Below are positions 6,860 to 14,325 of a stretch of 48,004 nt of DNA, piece by piece (positions within the stretch are counted from its first letter, which is position 1; each line of letters opens with the position of its first letter). The stretch lies in the NCBI GenBank assembly GCA_035286585.1, contig DATEDC010000009.1:1-48004 (forward strand), given 5' to 3'. Position numbers and translations under genes: made by a program. This stretch comes from DSOS01 sp035286585. GTDB lineage: Bacteria > Chloroflexota > Anaerolineae > Anaerolineales > UBA4823. A model generated the notes under the pieces. The model saw only the letters and a list, made by a program, of their open reading frames with translations, searched no databases and had not been told where the DNA came from.

Positions 6860-7810
6860 CTACGCCAGGCCAGCTATTTTGCGTAATAATTGTGGATAAC
6901 CTTGTTGATAAAGTGTGTAAAACTCGTCCAGGGCGGTGGATAAACCCGGCGGGGATGCGCCCAGCGCCCGGGCGAGTTTATCCGCGCGCAGGGTGAGATT
7001 TGGGGAGCGGGCTGCCTTCAGCCCGGCTTGCGCCACCGCGGTGGGCGTGATCAGGCTTTCATCCAGGCCGAATTTGCGGGCGATGCGCACGCCAAACTCG
7101 TACTTGCTGGTGCAGTCCGGGCTGACCACGTGGTAGAGGCCCTGCAGGTTCTTCTCCAGCATTTGGAAAAAGATAAGCGCCATATCGTTTGCCAGCAGCG
7201 GGCAGAAGAAGACGTCGGTAAAGCCCATCACCTGTTTGCCGGCGCTCAAATTGTAGAAGAAGAACTCCGCCAGGCTGCGTTTGCCGCTCAAACTCCAGCC
7301 AAACAGGTTTACCCTGGCGATGATCGCCTCAGGATTGGCCCGGGAAACTGCCCTCTCGCCTTCCAGCTTGGTGCGGGCGTAAGCGCTGAGCGGGTTGGGT
7401 GCATCTGCCTCCATGTAGCCGCCGTTTCGCCCGTCAAAGACGGCGTCTGTTGAGACATGGATCAGGCGCGCTCCGCCCCTGGCGACAAGGCTTGCCAGTT
7501 TTTCGGGGAGAACGCTATTCAGTTGCCGGGCCTTTTCCGGGTCGGCCTCGCAGGCATCTAACTCAGCCAGCGCGGCGCAGTGGATAACCCAATCGGGCCG
7601 GGTTCGTTCCAGCAGGCGTTCGAGAGCGCCAGGGGCGAGCAGGTCGGTCTGGATCACCGTGAACGCATCGGTGATTAAAGCAGCCTGCCGGTTGACCGTC
7701 CCATATACAGCGTACCTGCCGCCATCCTGAGCTCGGCCGTCCCGCGCGGCGCTGAGGGCCAGGTTGACGCCCAACAACCCGCTGGCCCCTGTGATTAAGA
7801 TGCGCTTCAT
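6860..7810 (-). CDS. RmlD-like SDR sugar-nucleotide reductase/epimerase
   Basis: A 316-residue extended short-chain dehydrogenase. It opens with the NAD(P)-binding motif ILITGASGLLGVNLAL, has DWVIHCAALAELDACEADPE (the RmlD-like second-strand region), HVSTDAVFDG and the catalytic YARTK. It most resembles dTDP-4-dehydrorhamnose reductases and related reductases acting on 4-keto sugars. In this operon it lies between the PseB-like 4,6-dehydratase, 11 bp upstream, and the NeuB-like synthase. It may therefore reduce or epimerise the keto-sugar made by PseB rather than make rhamnose; no RmlA/B/C genes are in the window. The substrate is inference. Confidence 0.87.
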   Translation of the reverse strand: MKRILITGASGLLGVNLALSAARDGRAQDGGRYAVYGTVNRQAALITDAFTVIQTDLLAPGALERLLERTRPDWVIHCAALAELDACEADPEKARQLNSVLPEKLASLVARGGARLIHVSTDAVFDGRNGGYMEADAPNPLSAYARTKLEGERAVSRANPEAIIARVNLFGWSLSGKRSLAEFFFYNLSAGKQVMGFTDVFFCPLLANDMALIFFQMLEKNLQGLYHVVSPDCTSKYEFGVRIARKFGLDESLITPTAVAQAGLKAARSPNLTLRADKLARALGASPPGLSTALDEFYTLYQQGYPQLLRKIAGLA

Positions 7811-7821
7811 GTAGCAGAGTG

Positions 7822-8820
7822 TCAGCCCTCACGTGCACCCATCTCGAATGGCGCGATCAAGTCGCGAATTTGTTCCATGTCCAGCCAGTCGGGGTTGGTA
7901 TCGCTGGCATAGCGAAACCCTTCTGGCAAACTCTTGCCGCGCTCCTGCCACTGGCGACCGAACCACAGCTCGGTGGTGGGCTGCACGACGAACATGTCCT
8001 CCAGCTCGACCGTTGAGCGGGCTTCATCTTCGTGGATCAGAACCTCGTGCAGTTTTTCGCCAGGCCGGATGCCGATCACCTCCAGCTCAGCCCCTGGGGC
8101 AATCGCCTTGGCGAGATCGACGATGCGCGTGCTGGGGATCTTGGGGACGAACACCTCCCCGCCGAGCATCTGCTCTCCGCAGCGGATGACGAAGCGGACG
8201 CCTTGCTCCAGGGTGAGCCAGAAGCGGGTCATGCGCATATCGGTGACGGTCAGCTTGCCGTCGTCCCGCTGTTTGAAGAAGATCGGGATGACGCTGCCCC
8301 GGCTTCCGACGACGTTCCCGTAGCGCACGCAGCTAAAGCGCGTTTGTGTCCCCGCCGCGTAGGCGTTGCTCTGGACGAACAATTTTTCCGCCGCCAGCTT
8401 GGTAGTCCCGTACAAATTGACCGGGTTGACGGCTTTGTCAGTGCTCAGGGCGAGCACCTTTTGAACACCCATGTCCAGCGCGGCTTCAATCACGTTGCTG
8501 CTGCCCAGGATGTTGGTCTTGATCGCCTCCATGGGGTTGTACTCGCAGGCGGGCACCTGTTTCAGCGCCGCAGCGTGGACGACGATGTTCACGCCGTGCA
8601 TGGCGCGTTTGAGGCGCTCCTGATCGCGCACGTCGCCGATGAAGTAGCGCAGGCTGGTGTGATCGAAGCCGCTGACCCGCATTTCGTGCTGCTTCAGCTC
8701 GTCCCGGCTGAAGACGATCAGCTTGGCGGGGTGGTATTCCCGCAGCATGATCTCGGTGAATTTCTTGCCGAACGAGCCGGTTCCACCGGTGACGAGCACA
8801 ACCTGTTGGGTCCAATCCAT
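7822..8820 (-). CDS. pseB: PseB-like UDP-GlcNAc 4,6-dehydratase
   Basis: A 332-residue SDR enzyme of the FlaA1/PseB short form. Motifs are VLVTGGTGSFGKKF, VFSRDELKQHEM, YFIGDVRDQERL, VVHAAALKQVPACEYNP, ALSTDKAVNPVNLYGTTK (catalytic T/D/K and Y-x3-K), YGNVVGSRGSVIPIF and GIRPGEKLHEVLI. PseB is a soluble 4,6-dehydratase/5-epimerase making the first intermediate of pseudaminic acid from UDP-GlcNAc. The frame is open five codons further upstream (8835), but the ATG at 8820 has a GGAG nine bases before it and begins exactly at the domain. PseC (aminotransferase), PseH and PseG homologues are not visible in this window. Confidence 0.9.
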   Translation of the reverse strand: MDWTQQVVLVTGGTGSFGKKFTEIMLREYHPAKLIVFSRDELKQHEMRVSGFDHTSLRYFIGDVRDQERLKRAMHGVNIVVHAAALKQVPACEYNPMEAIKTNILGSSNVIEAALDMGVQKVLALSTDKAVNPVNLYGTTKLAAEKLFVQSNAYAAGTQTRFSCVRYGNVVGSRGSVIPIFFKQRDDGKLTVTDMRMTRFWLTLEQGVRFVIRCGEQMLGGEVFVPKIPSTRIVDLAKAIAPGAELEVIGIRPGEKLHEVLIHEDEARSTVELEDMFVVQPTTELWFGRQWQERGKSLPEGFRYASDTNPDWLDMEQIRDLIAPFEMGAREG

Positions 8821-8875
8821 TGCCAATCGCTCCATTTGATAATTCCTGACTGCGCTTCCTGCTGTTTGCGCCGCT

Positions 8876-9637
8876 TTAGACCGCTATCTCCGCAAGATCC
8901 TGGTAGTTCGGAATGCGGACGCCCTCCTGGATAAGTAAATCCCAGTAGCTGGCAACCAGCCTGTCTGCCAGCTCTAGAGTCAGGTCTGGATCGCGAGCCT
9001 CATAGAGGATTGGGATGATCTCCTGGTAGCCATCGGGCAGCTTGGCAAATTCAAAGGATTGCTCCAGACCCGGGTAATAATCACGGGTGACCCAGCGCCG
9101 GTTGAGCAGACACAGGGCTGTCAGCATCTCGAAAAGCATTTCAAAGACATGCGGGAATAGTGTATGGCTATCGCGACGCTCCAGGCTGGAATGGATGCGA
9201 CCATGAGACTCGACCACCAGATCTGGCAGAATGGATTCCAGAGCAACGATGAAATCCTTCAGCTGGATGGACTTCCCCAGATCGATCCAGGCCCTGATTG
9301 TTGCAGGGTCTCCATGCAACGGTTGCAGTTCGCTGAGCACGCCCATATGGAAAGGCCAACGGATGGAGGGCGTGGTCAGAATTTCCTCGAGGTCTGAGCG
9401 CTGATAGACGCGGTAGCCAACCGCAGTTTCTCGATAGAGCAGGTGCTGCCCGCGCGCCTGGCAGCCGTCCATTGTAACAAACCACATTTCCAGATCAGAC
9501 CAGGGTGTATCGTTGCCGCGGGCTGTGGAGCCATATACGCCTCCGATCAGGATTTCACCCTGATACCGGGATACCATCCGCTGGCATATAGCATGGGCAA
9601 ATTGGGCGCGTTCAGAATGAGTTAACATGGCTATCAT
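8876..9637 (-). CDS. Kanamycin nucleotidyltransferase-like (ANT(4')) protein
   Basis: A 253-residue protein that follows the whole length of the ANT(4') aminoglycoside nucleotidyltransferase family. It has an N-terminal polymerase-beta-type domain with IGGVYGSTARGNDTPWSDLEMWFV (G-S and D-x-E metal/nucleotide site). The helical C-terminal domain ends LPDGYQEIIPILYEARDPD, close to the LPSGY segment of the family. By my remembered alignment to the staphylococcal enzyme, the third acidic metal ligand is replaced (region GYRVYQRSDLEE) and the base glutamate region is altered, so drug-modifying activity is doubtful. The gene lies inside a glycan operon between a methyltransferase and pseB, overlapping the former by 26 bp from the first ATG (17 bp from the ATG at 9628). 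A role in nucleotidyl transfer to a sugar is possible but unproven. Confidence 0.75.
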   Translation of the reverse strand: MIAMLTHSERAQFAHAICQRMVSRYQGEILIGGVYGSTARGNDTPWSDLEMWFVTMDGCQARGQHLLYRETAVGYRVYQRSDLEEILTTPSIRWPFHMGVLSELQPLHGDPATIRAWIDLGKSIQLKDFIVALESILPDLVVESHGRIHSSLERRDSHTLFPHVFEMLFEMLTALCLLNRRWVTRDYYPGLEQSFEFAKLPDGYQEIIPILYEARDPDLTLELADRLVASYWDLLIQEGVRIPNYQDLAEIAV

Positions 9638-10517
9638 CGACGGGTTTGCGGATAACGATCAATGGATACTGCCCATTTTCTCCCAGATAATGGGGAAAGC
9701 GCTCTTCCAGCCAGTAGATCAGGCGCAGCCAGAAGCGCCCTCCCAGCCGGGGGTGGATCAAGGCGCGCGTGAAGCGGGTACTGACGCTGCGCCAGACCAG
9801 GATCTCCAGCGCCATGCGCCTCCCAACCACTTCCTTCATCCAGGCTACCTCACGCCGGTTTGTGAAGGTCCCTTTGGGTTTAATCGCCTGCTCGCTCTTG
9901 GGGGCCTCCTCATGGCTGCGAGCGGAGGCGGGCCTGTTTCTCAGCCGGCTGAGCAGATAGAGCAACCTTTGAGAAAAGCGAATCAGCGGGTTGAACAGGC
10001 TCATCAACCGGCTTGCCCCCCATCCGTTCACGATAGCCGTTGCGCAGCCAGGCGCCAGGACGCGGTACAGCTCCTGGTAAGCCTGCAGGTGCTCTGCTTC
10101 CGGCAGGTGATGGATGGTGTGCAGCGAAACCGCCCCGGCGAAGACCTCCGCTTTGAACGGCAGGTTGGCGATGTCGGCGACGACGAACAGGCCATGCCCG
10201 CCGATGCGTTTGCGCGCCTCGATCAGCGCCACCCGGGAGATATCCACGCACACCCGGGCGCTGTAACCCCGCGAATATTCCAGGTATTCAGGGTATTGGA
10301 TCGGGCCAGAGCCGGCGTCCAGCAGGTATTTACCGCTGGGATTTAAATGCCGCAGCAGGCGCATGTGGCAGCGGTGGATGTACTCCCGCGCCACCGGGCG
10401 CAGGTCTTCGTAGCGCGCGTTCTGATACAGCCCCTCGCTGACCTCCTGCCAGCCGACCAGGTTGTAGAATTCGCGTACCTGATCCTTGATCGTCGCCTGA
10501 GTGTTCATATCTTTCAT
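9612..10517 (-). CDS. Class I SAM-dependent methyltransferase
   Basis: A 301-residue methyltransferase. Motif I is YLLDAGSGPIQYPEYLEYS, followed by VCVDISRVALIEARKRI, a GLFVVADIANLPFKAEVF motif II region and LHTIHHLPEAEHLQAYQELYRVLAPG, typical of UbiE/Methyltransf_11-type enzymes. The longer open frame reaching 11285 is an out-of-frame overlap with the upstream gene. The start chosen here is the ATG at 10517, which shares one base with the upstream TGA (TGATG), a coupling arrangement. The C-terminal third, with basic segments and YWLEERFPHYLGE, is outside the core fold and may bind acceptor or membrane. Coupling to the capsule-type gene upstream suggests it methylates the same glycan or its terminus. 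Confidence 0.85.
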   Translation of the reverse strand: MKDMNTQATIKDQVREFYNLVGWQEVSEGLYQNARYEDLRPVAREYIHRCHMRLLRHLNPSGKYLLDAGSGPIQYPEYLEYSRGYSARVCVDISRVALIEARKRIGGHGLFVVADIANLPFKAEVFAGAVSLHTIHHLPEAEHLQAYQELYRVLAPGCATAIVNGWGASRLMSLFNPLIRFSQRLLYLLSRLRNRPASARSHEEAPKSEQAIKPKGTFTNRREVAWMKEVVGRRMALEILVWRSVSTRFTRALIHPRLGGRFWLRLIYWLEERFPHYLGENGQYPLIVIRKPVDDSHVNSF

Positions 10518-12151
10518 CAGTTGCCTGCCGCCTGGCAGCGCTGCGCCCAATCGATGGGCTCCCCGCAGAGATGGCGGAAGGCATCCCCATAGACCGCCTG
10601 CCCCTCGCTGGACAACACGCGCTCCAGCGACCAGTTTTCCAGCTCGTCCCAGAAGTGCAGCAAATGCCAGGGGAACGGCTGGGGGTATTGGAAGAAAAAG
10701 CGGTAAGCGTAGTTCCAGGCCTGCCGTACCTGCCCCTCGGAGAGCCGGTGATCGCCTGGCCTGACCAGGGCTTGCTCCAATACGTGCTTGTATTCCTCCA
10801 GTGTATCCGGGTCGAGGGTGAAGCCCCGGCCGCGGTAGTGGGTTTGCCCGGCGACGATGACCGGCACGCCGCCCATGGCCATCTCCATGCCCACCGTGGT
10901 GGTATAGACCAGCCCCAGGTCGGCAATTTCCATCAAGTCGTAGGTGTTGATCGGATCGCTGGCTTCTACCAGGGCTATGTTGCCTGGCAGGTCGGGGAGA
11001 GCCTGGCGCACCACGTCTGCCACCGAGGGACCCTGGGTGTAGCGCTCGCCGGGGTGAATGCGCACCACCAACTGCACCTCTGGGCGGTGGGCAAAATAGG
11101 CGACCGTGTGCTGCAGCCACTCGGTCATGCTGCGCGTGAAGACCTGGCGGCCCAAAGTCAGGCTGTCGCCGATCACGTTGGCGGCGAGCAGGACCACAGG
11201 ACGGCTGTCGAGATGCAGGGCTGCCCTGGCTACCTGGCCCCCCTCGCCGGGCAGGCCCTGCCAACGGCGCGAGAAGTTTTCCCACAGGTCTGCTCGCTGG
11301 CGGGAGGTGTAGAGGGCGCGCGCCTGCTCCAGTTGTGCTTCGATCAGGGGCAGATACTGGCAGGCAGCCCAGAGCTCATCGGTATTTTGGCGCATGACCT
11401 CGCCATTTTGAGCCAGCCAGATGCGGCCCTGCTGCTCGCCAAACTCGTAGGTCACCACGGGAATATCCAGGTAGCGAGCGACCTGGTATACCGCGCCCAT
11501 TTCGAGGATGCTGCCGTTGGGCGTGATGACCACCTCCGGGCGGTTGTTCTGCATCCACTTCCAGGCAGCCAGCCCGGCCTGGATGTTGCGCTCCATCCTT
11601 AGATGGAACAATTCCCCGTTCGGATCGACATCTTCGACTTGCAGGGTGTACTGCACGTCGCGCGCGGAGACTTCTTCGATTGCCTGCCTGAGGGGGAGTG
11701 GCAGCCGGGCGGAGTTGTCCGCCTGCTGCCTGGGTGGGTGCACATCCAACAAGGAAACGGTATTCAGGATGGGGCGGGCTGCGTGCAGGGCTTTGCGGCT
11801 GTAGATGTTGTGGCGGCGCAGGTCGAACCGGTTGATCGCTTTTCGCCAGTTGGCATACGGCAGGTAAAGCAGGGTGGGGCGATGACCCAAGCCTGCCAGC
11901 CCCAGACCCATCAAGACGGCGTGCTCGATCCAGTAGCGCAGCGTGGCGAAGAGCAAAACTTTCCTGCCTTTGGGAGCGCGTTGGGCCGCGGCCTCCGCCT
12001 GCGCGCGCCAGGTCGGCAGCCAGTTCTGCGTGCGGCTCAGCGAAAAACTCCTGCTCAATGGCTTACCGTACTGGCGAATTTGCCAGTAAAGCTCGGCGGC
12101 GAGCGGCAGCTCTCCAAGGACGTGTTTGACCGCGGCTTTGTTCATCTGCAT
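10517..12151 (-). CDS. KpsS/KpsC-like capsule polysaccharide biosynthesis protein
   Basis: A 544-residue GT-B-like protein. A distinctive block, VVITPNGSILEMGAVYQVAR and VVTYEFGEQQGRIWLAQNG, precedes a C-terminal domain with VQLVVRIHPGE, IALVEASDPINTYDLMEIADL and YTTTVGMEMAMGGVPVIVAG. This is the pattern of the capsule-synthesis family (KpsS/KpsC/LipB-like), whose members add Kdo-type or other sugars to the lipid end of capsules exported by ABC transporters. The gene starts five bases after wzt, and the pair with Wzm/Wzt supports a role at the reducing or terminal end of the exported polymer. Family assignment is by motif pattern; the sugar is unknown. Confidence 0.72.
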   Translation of the reverse strand: MQMNKAAVKHVLGELPLAAELYWQIRQYGKPLSRSFSLSRTQNWLPTWRAQAEAAAQRAPKGRKVLLFATLRYWIEHAVLMGLGLAGLGHRPTLLYLPYANWRKAINRFDLRRHNIYSRKALHAARPILNTVSLLDVHPPRQQADNSARLPLPLRQAIEEVSARDVQYTLQVEDVDPNGELFHLRMERNIQAGLAAWKWMQNNRPEVVITPNGSILEMGAVYQVARYLDIPVVTYEFGEQQGRIWLAQNGEVMRQNTDELWAACQYLPLIEAQLEQARALYTSRQRADLWENFSRRWQGLPGEGGQVARAALHLDSRPVVLLAANVIGDSLTLGRQVFTRSMTEWLQHTVAYFAHRPEVQLVVRIHPGERYTQGPSVADVVRQALPDLPGNIALVEASDPINTYDLMEIADLGLVYTTTVGMEMAMGGVPVIVAGQTHYRGRGFTLDPDTLEEYKHVLEQALVRPGDHRLSEGQVRQAWNYAYRFFFQYPQPFPWHLLHFWDELENWSLERVLSSEGQAVYGDAFRHLCGEPIDWAQRCQAAGN

Positions 12152-12156
12152 TCCGT

Positions 12157-13431
12157 CTACTCAGGCAGCGCCTCGATCTGCCATTCCAGCCGCGGGCGGA
12201 TCAGCCCCAGCCGAGGCTCCATCCAGTGCATACCCGGCGCGCCGGAGGCGTCGACCGTAAAGGAGAGGGCGTTCTCGTCCTGGAAGTAGCTCCGCACGCG
12301 GAAAGCGCTGGCGTTGATCCCAACGACGTAGCGCCCCTCGTTGAAAAAGTCAGCAGGGATTGTGCTGCGGCTGAGGTAGCGCCCGGCGGCGCGGACGCCC
12401 AACTGCTCGTACCGCCACGGGTCATCCGTGTCGAAGGAGGTGAAGATCAGCTCGCCGTGGCCGGTCATCAAGTAGATGCCCACCCGCAGGCCAGCGATCG
12501 GGGTTTCCAGGCAGTATTCGATCTCCAGGGTGGCTGGCTCGGTGGAGCGCAGGGTGTCCACCACCTGTCCCTGCGGGTTGCGCACACGCAGGGCAATCGG
12601 GCGGAAAGGGGACGCACCGGCGGGGATTTCATCCACTTGCCAGTGGCGCTCGCCGGTCTGGGCGAACCCTGCCGTAAGGTAATAATCGACCGCCTGGGCT
12701 GAGGGGGCGCGCAGGGCAAGCCTGCCTTTCTCCAGGATGATGGTTTCCTTCGTCAGGCGCAGAATCGCTGACATGTTGTGGCTGACGAACAGCACTGTGC
12801 GCCCTTCCTGGGCGACATCGCTCATCTTGCCCAGGCATTTGCGCTGGAACTCCGCGTCGCCTACTGCCAGGATCTCGTCGACCACCAGGATCTCGGGTTC
12901 CAGGTGGGCGGCGACTGCGAAAGCCAGGCGCAGGTACATACCGCTGGAGTAGCGCTTGACCGGCGTGTCGATGAATTTTTCCACACCCGAGAATTCCACG
13001 ATCTCATCGAATTTGCGCTCGATCTCGGCCCGGCGCATGCCCAGGATGGCGCCGTTCAGGGCGATGTTTTCGCGCCCGGTGAGCTCGGGGTGAAAGCCGG
13101 TGCCGACCTCCAGCAGGGAGCCCACCCGACCGTGAATCTCCGCAAAACCGCGGGAGGGCTCGGTCACCCGTGAGAGGATTTTCAGCAACGTGCTTTTGCC
13201 GGCGCCGTTGCGGCCGATCACGCCGAGCACCTCGCCTTTGCGCACCTCGAAAGAAACCTCGTTCAGCGCCCAGATGTAGTTATCCGCCGGGGTGCGCTCG
13301 CCGCGCAGCAGGCGGGTCGGCCACCGGGCTGCGGCGACGATCGAATCTCGCAGCGTCCGGTACCTGTCTATCTGGGCGCCGATCTTGTACTGCTTGCCCA
13401 GGTTCTCGACGCGAATGGCGATATCGCTCAT
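12157..13431 (-). CDS. wzt: Wzt-type ATPase of polysaccharide ABC exporter
   Basis: A 424-residue ABC ATPase with Walker A GRNGAGKST (residues 73-81), a Q-loop region, signature YSSGMYLRLAFA, Walker B ILVVDEILAVGD and switch FVSHNM. After residue ~250 a second domain of about 170 residues (PFRPIALRVRNPQGQVVDTL to the end) matches the Wzt C-terminal beta-sandwich, which in O-antigen systems recognises the non-reducing-end cap of the polymer. A methyl or phosphomethyl cap is the usual signal. The methyltransferase two genes downstream is therefore a plausible cap-forming enzyme. It is followed by the KpsS-like gene and preceded by wzm with a six-base gap. Confidence 0.95.
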   Translation of the reverse strand: MSDIAIRVENLGKQYKIGAQIDRYRTLRDSIVAAARWPTRLLRGERTPADNYIWALNEVSFEVRKGEVLGVIGRNGAGKSTLLKILSRVTEPSRGFAEIHGRVGSLLEVGTGFHPELTGRENIALNGAILGMRRAEIERKFDEIVEFSGVEKFIDTPVKRYSSGMYLRLAFAVAAHLEPEILVVDEILAVGDAEFQRKCLGKMSDVAQEGRTVLFVSHNMSAILRLTKETIILEKGRLALRAPSAQAVDYYLTAGFAQTGERHWQVDEIPAGASPFRPIALRVRNPQGQVVDTLRSTEPATLEIEYCLETPIAGLRVGIYLMTGHGELIFTSFDTDDPWRYEQLGVRAAGRYLSRSTIPADFFNEGRYVVGINASAFRVRSYFQDENALSFTVDASGAPGMHWMEPRLGLIRPRLEWQIEALPE

Positions 13432-13437
13432 AAATCC

Positions 13438-14292
13438 TTAGACCACATCCGCAAAGATGCGCTCCATGCGGCGGAAATAGTACATGCCCGTTACCAAAAG
13501 CCCGATAGAAATAGCCGCCGAGGCGACCAGCATCGTCGTCGATGGGGGCGCTGTGCCCAACAACGCCCAGCGGAAGCCTTCGACCACGCCAACCATCGGG
13601 TTGAGGGCGTAGACGAGCTGCCACTGGGCAGGGACGACATCCTGGGCGGAGTACCCGACCGGCGAGATCAGCAGCCAGAGCTGGGTCAGCACAGGCAGGA
13701 TGTGACCGACATCGCGGTACAAGGCGTTCAATGCCGAAAGCCACAAGCCGAACCCCAGGGCGGTGATCAGGGAGAGCAAGATGAAAAGCGGCAGCAGCCA
13801 CACCGCAGGCGTTGGCAGGATGCGGTAATAGATCATCATCAGGATCAGGATGATCAATTGAATGCCAAAGTCCACCACGCCGCCCAGCACAGAAGAGAGC
13901 GGTATGATCAGCCGGGGGAAATAGATCTTGGTGATCATGCTGCGGTTGGCGAGGATCGACCTTCCCGCGTCGGAGAGCGCCTTAGAGAATAGACCCCAGG
14001 GCAGCAGAGCTGCAAAGGTGAAGATCGGCCGCGGGATGCCAGCGGTGGACATCTTGGCAAAGCTGCCAAAGATGACGCTCAACACGATCATGTTGATCAA
14101 TGGCTGGATGATCGCCCAACTTGCCCCCAGCACAGTTTGCTTGTAGCGCACCAGGATATCTCGCCAGGTGAGAAAAAAGATCAGCTCGCGGTAGCGCCAT
14201 AGATCGCTCAAATTCAGCGCCGACCAGCCGCGCGAGGGGCGTAAAACGATGACCTCTTCCGGATGTTTTTGGGCGAGAGCAGATTCAGACAT
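13438..14292 (-). CDS. wzm: Wzm-type permease of polysaccharide ABC exporter
   Basis: A 284-residue ABC-2 permease. It has the cytoplasmic interface helix LIFFLTWRDILVRYKQTVLG, then about six membrane segments, with the conserved motif WAIIQPLINMIVL and a late segment LWLLISPVGYSAQDVVP. This is the membrane channel of a Wzm/Wzt exporter moving lipid-linked polysaccharide across the cytoplasmic membrane. The gene lies six bases upstream of wzt and downstream of the fcl-like gene in the same operon. Confidence 0.94.
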   Translation of the reverse strand: MSESALAQKHPEEVIVLRPSRGWSALNLSDLWRYRELIFFLTWRDILVRYKQTVLGASWAIIQPLINMIVLSVIFGSFAKMSTAGIPRPIFTFAALLPWGLFSKALSDAGRSILANRSMITKIYFPRLIIPLSSVLGGVVDFGIQLIILILMMIYYRILPTPAVWLLPLFILLSLITALGFGLWLSALNALYRDVGHILPVLTQLWLLISPVGYSAQDVVPAQWQLVYALNPMVGVVEGFRWALLGTAPPSTTMLVASAAISIGLLVTGMYYFRRMERIFADVV

Positions 14293-14325
14293 GGCTTTTC
14301 TCTACGGCAGCGCCTGGCAAATCGA

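Noticed and set aside
8032..8934. 300-codon plus-strand frame opposite pseB
   Set aside because: Antisense shadow; pseB has complete SDR motifs and a ribosome site.
10518..11285. Upstream extension of the methyltransferase frame
   Set aside because: It lies entirely within the capsule-type gene in another frame and has low-complexity Arg/Pro/Gly composition; the coupled ATG at 10517 is the real start.
10571..11602. 343-codon plus-strand frame opposite the KpsS-like gene
   Set aside because: Antisense shadow without a recognisable domain.
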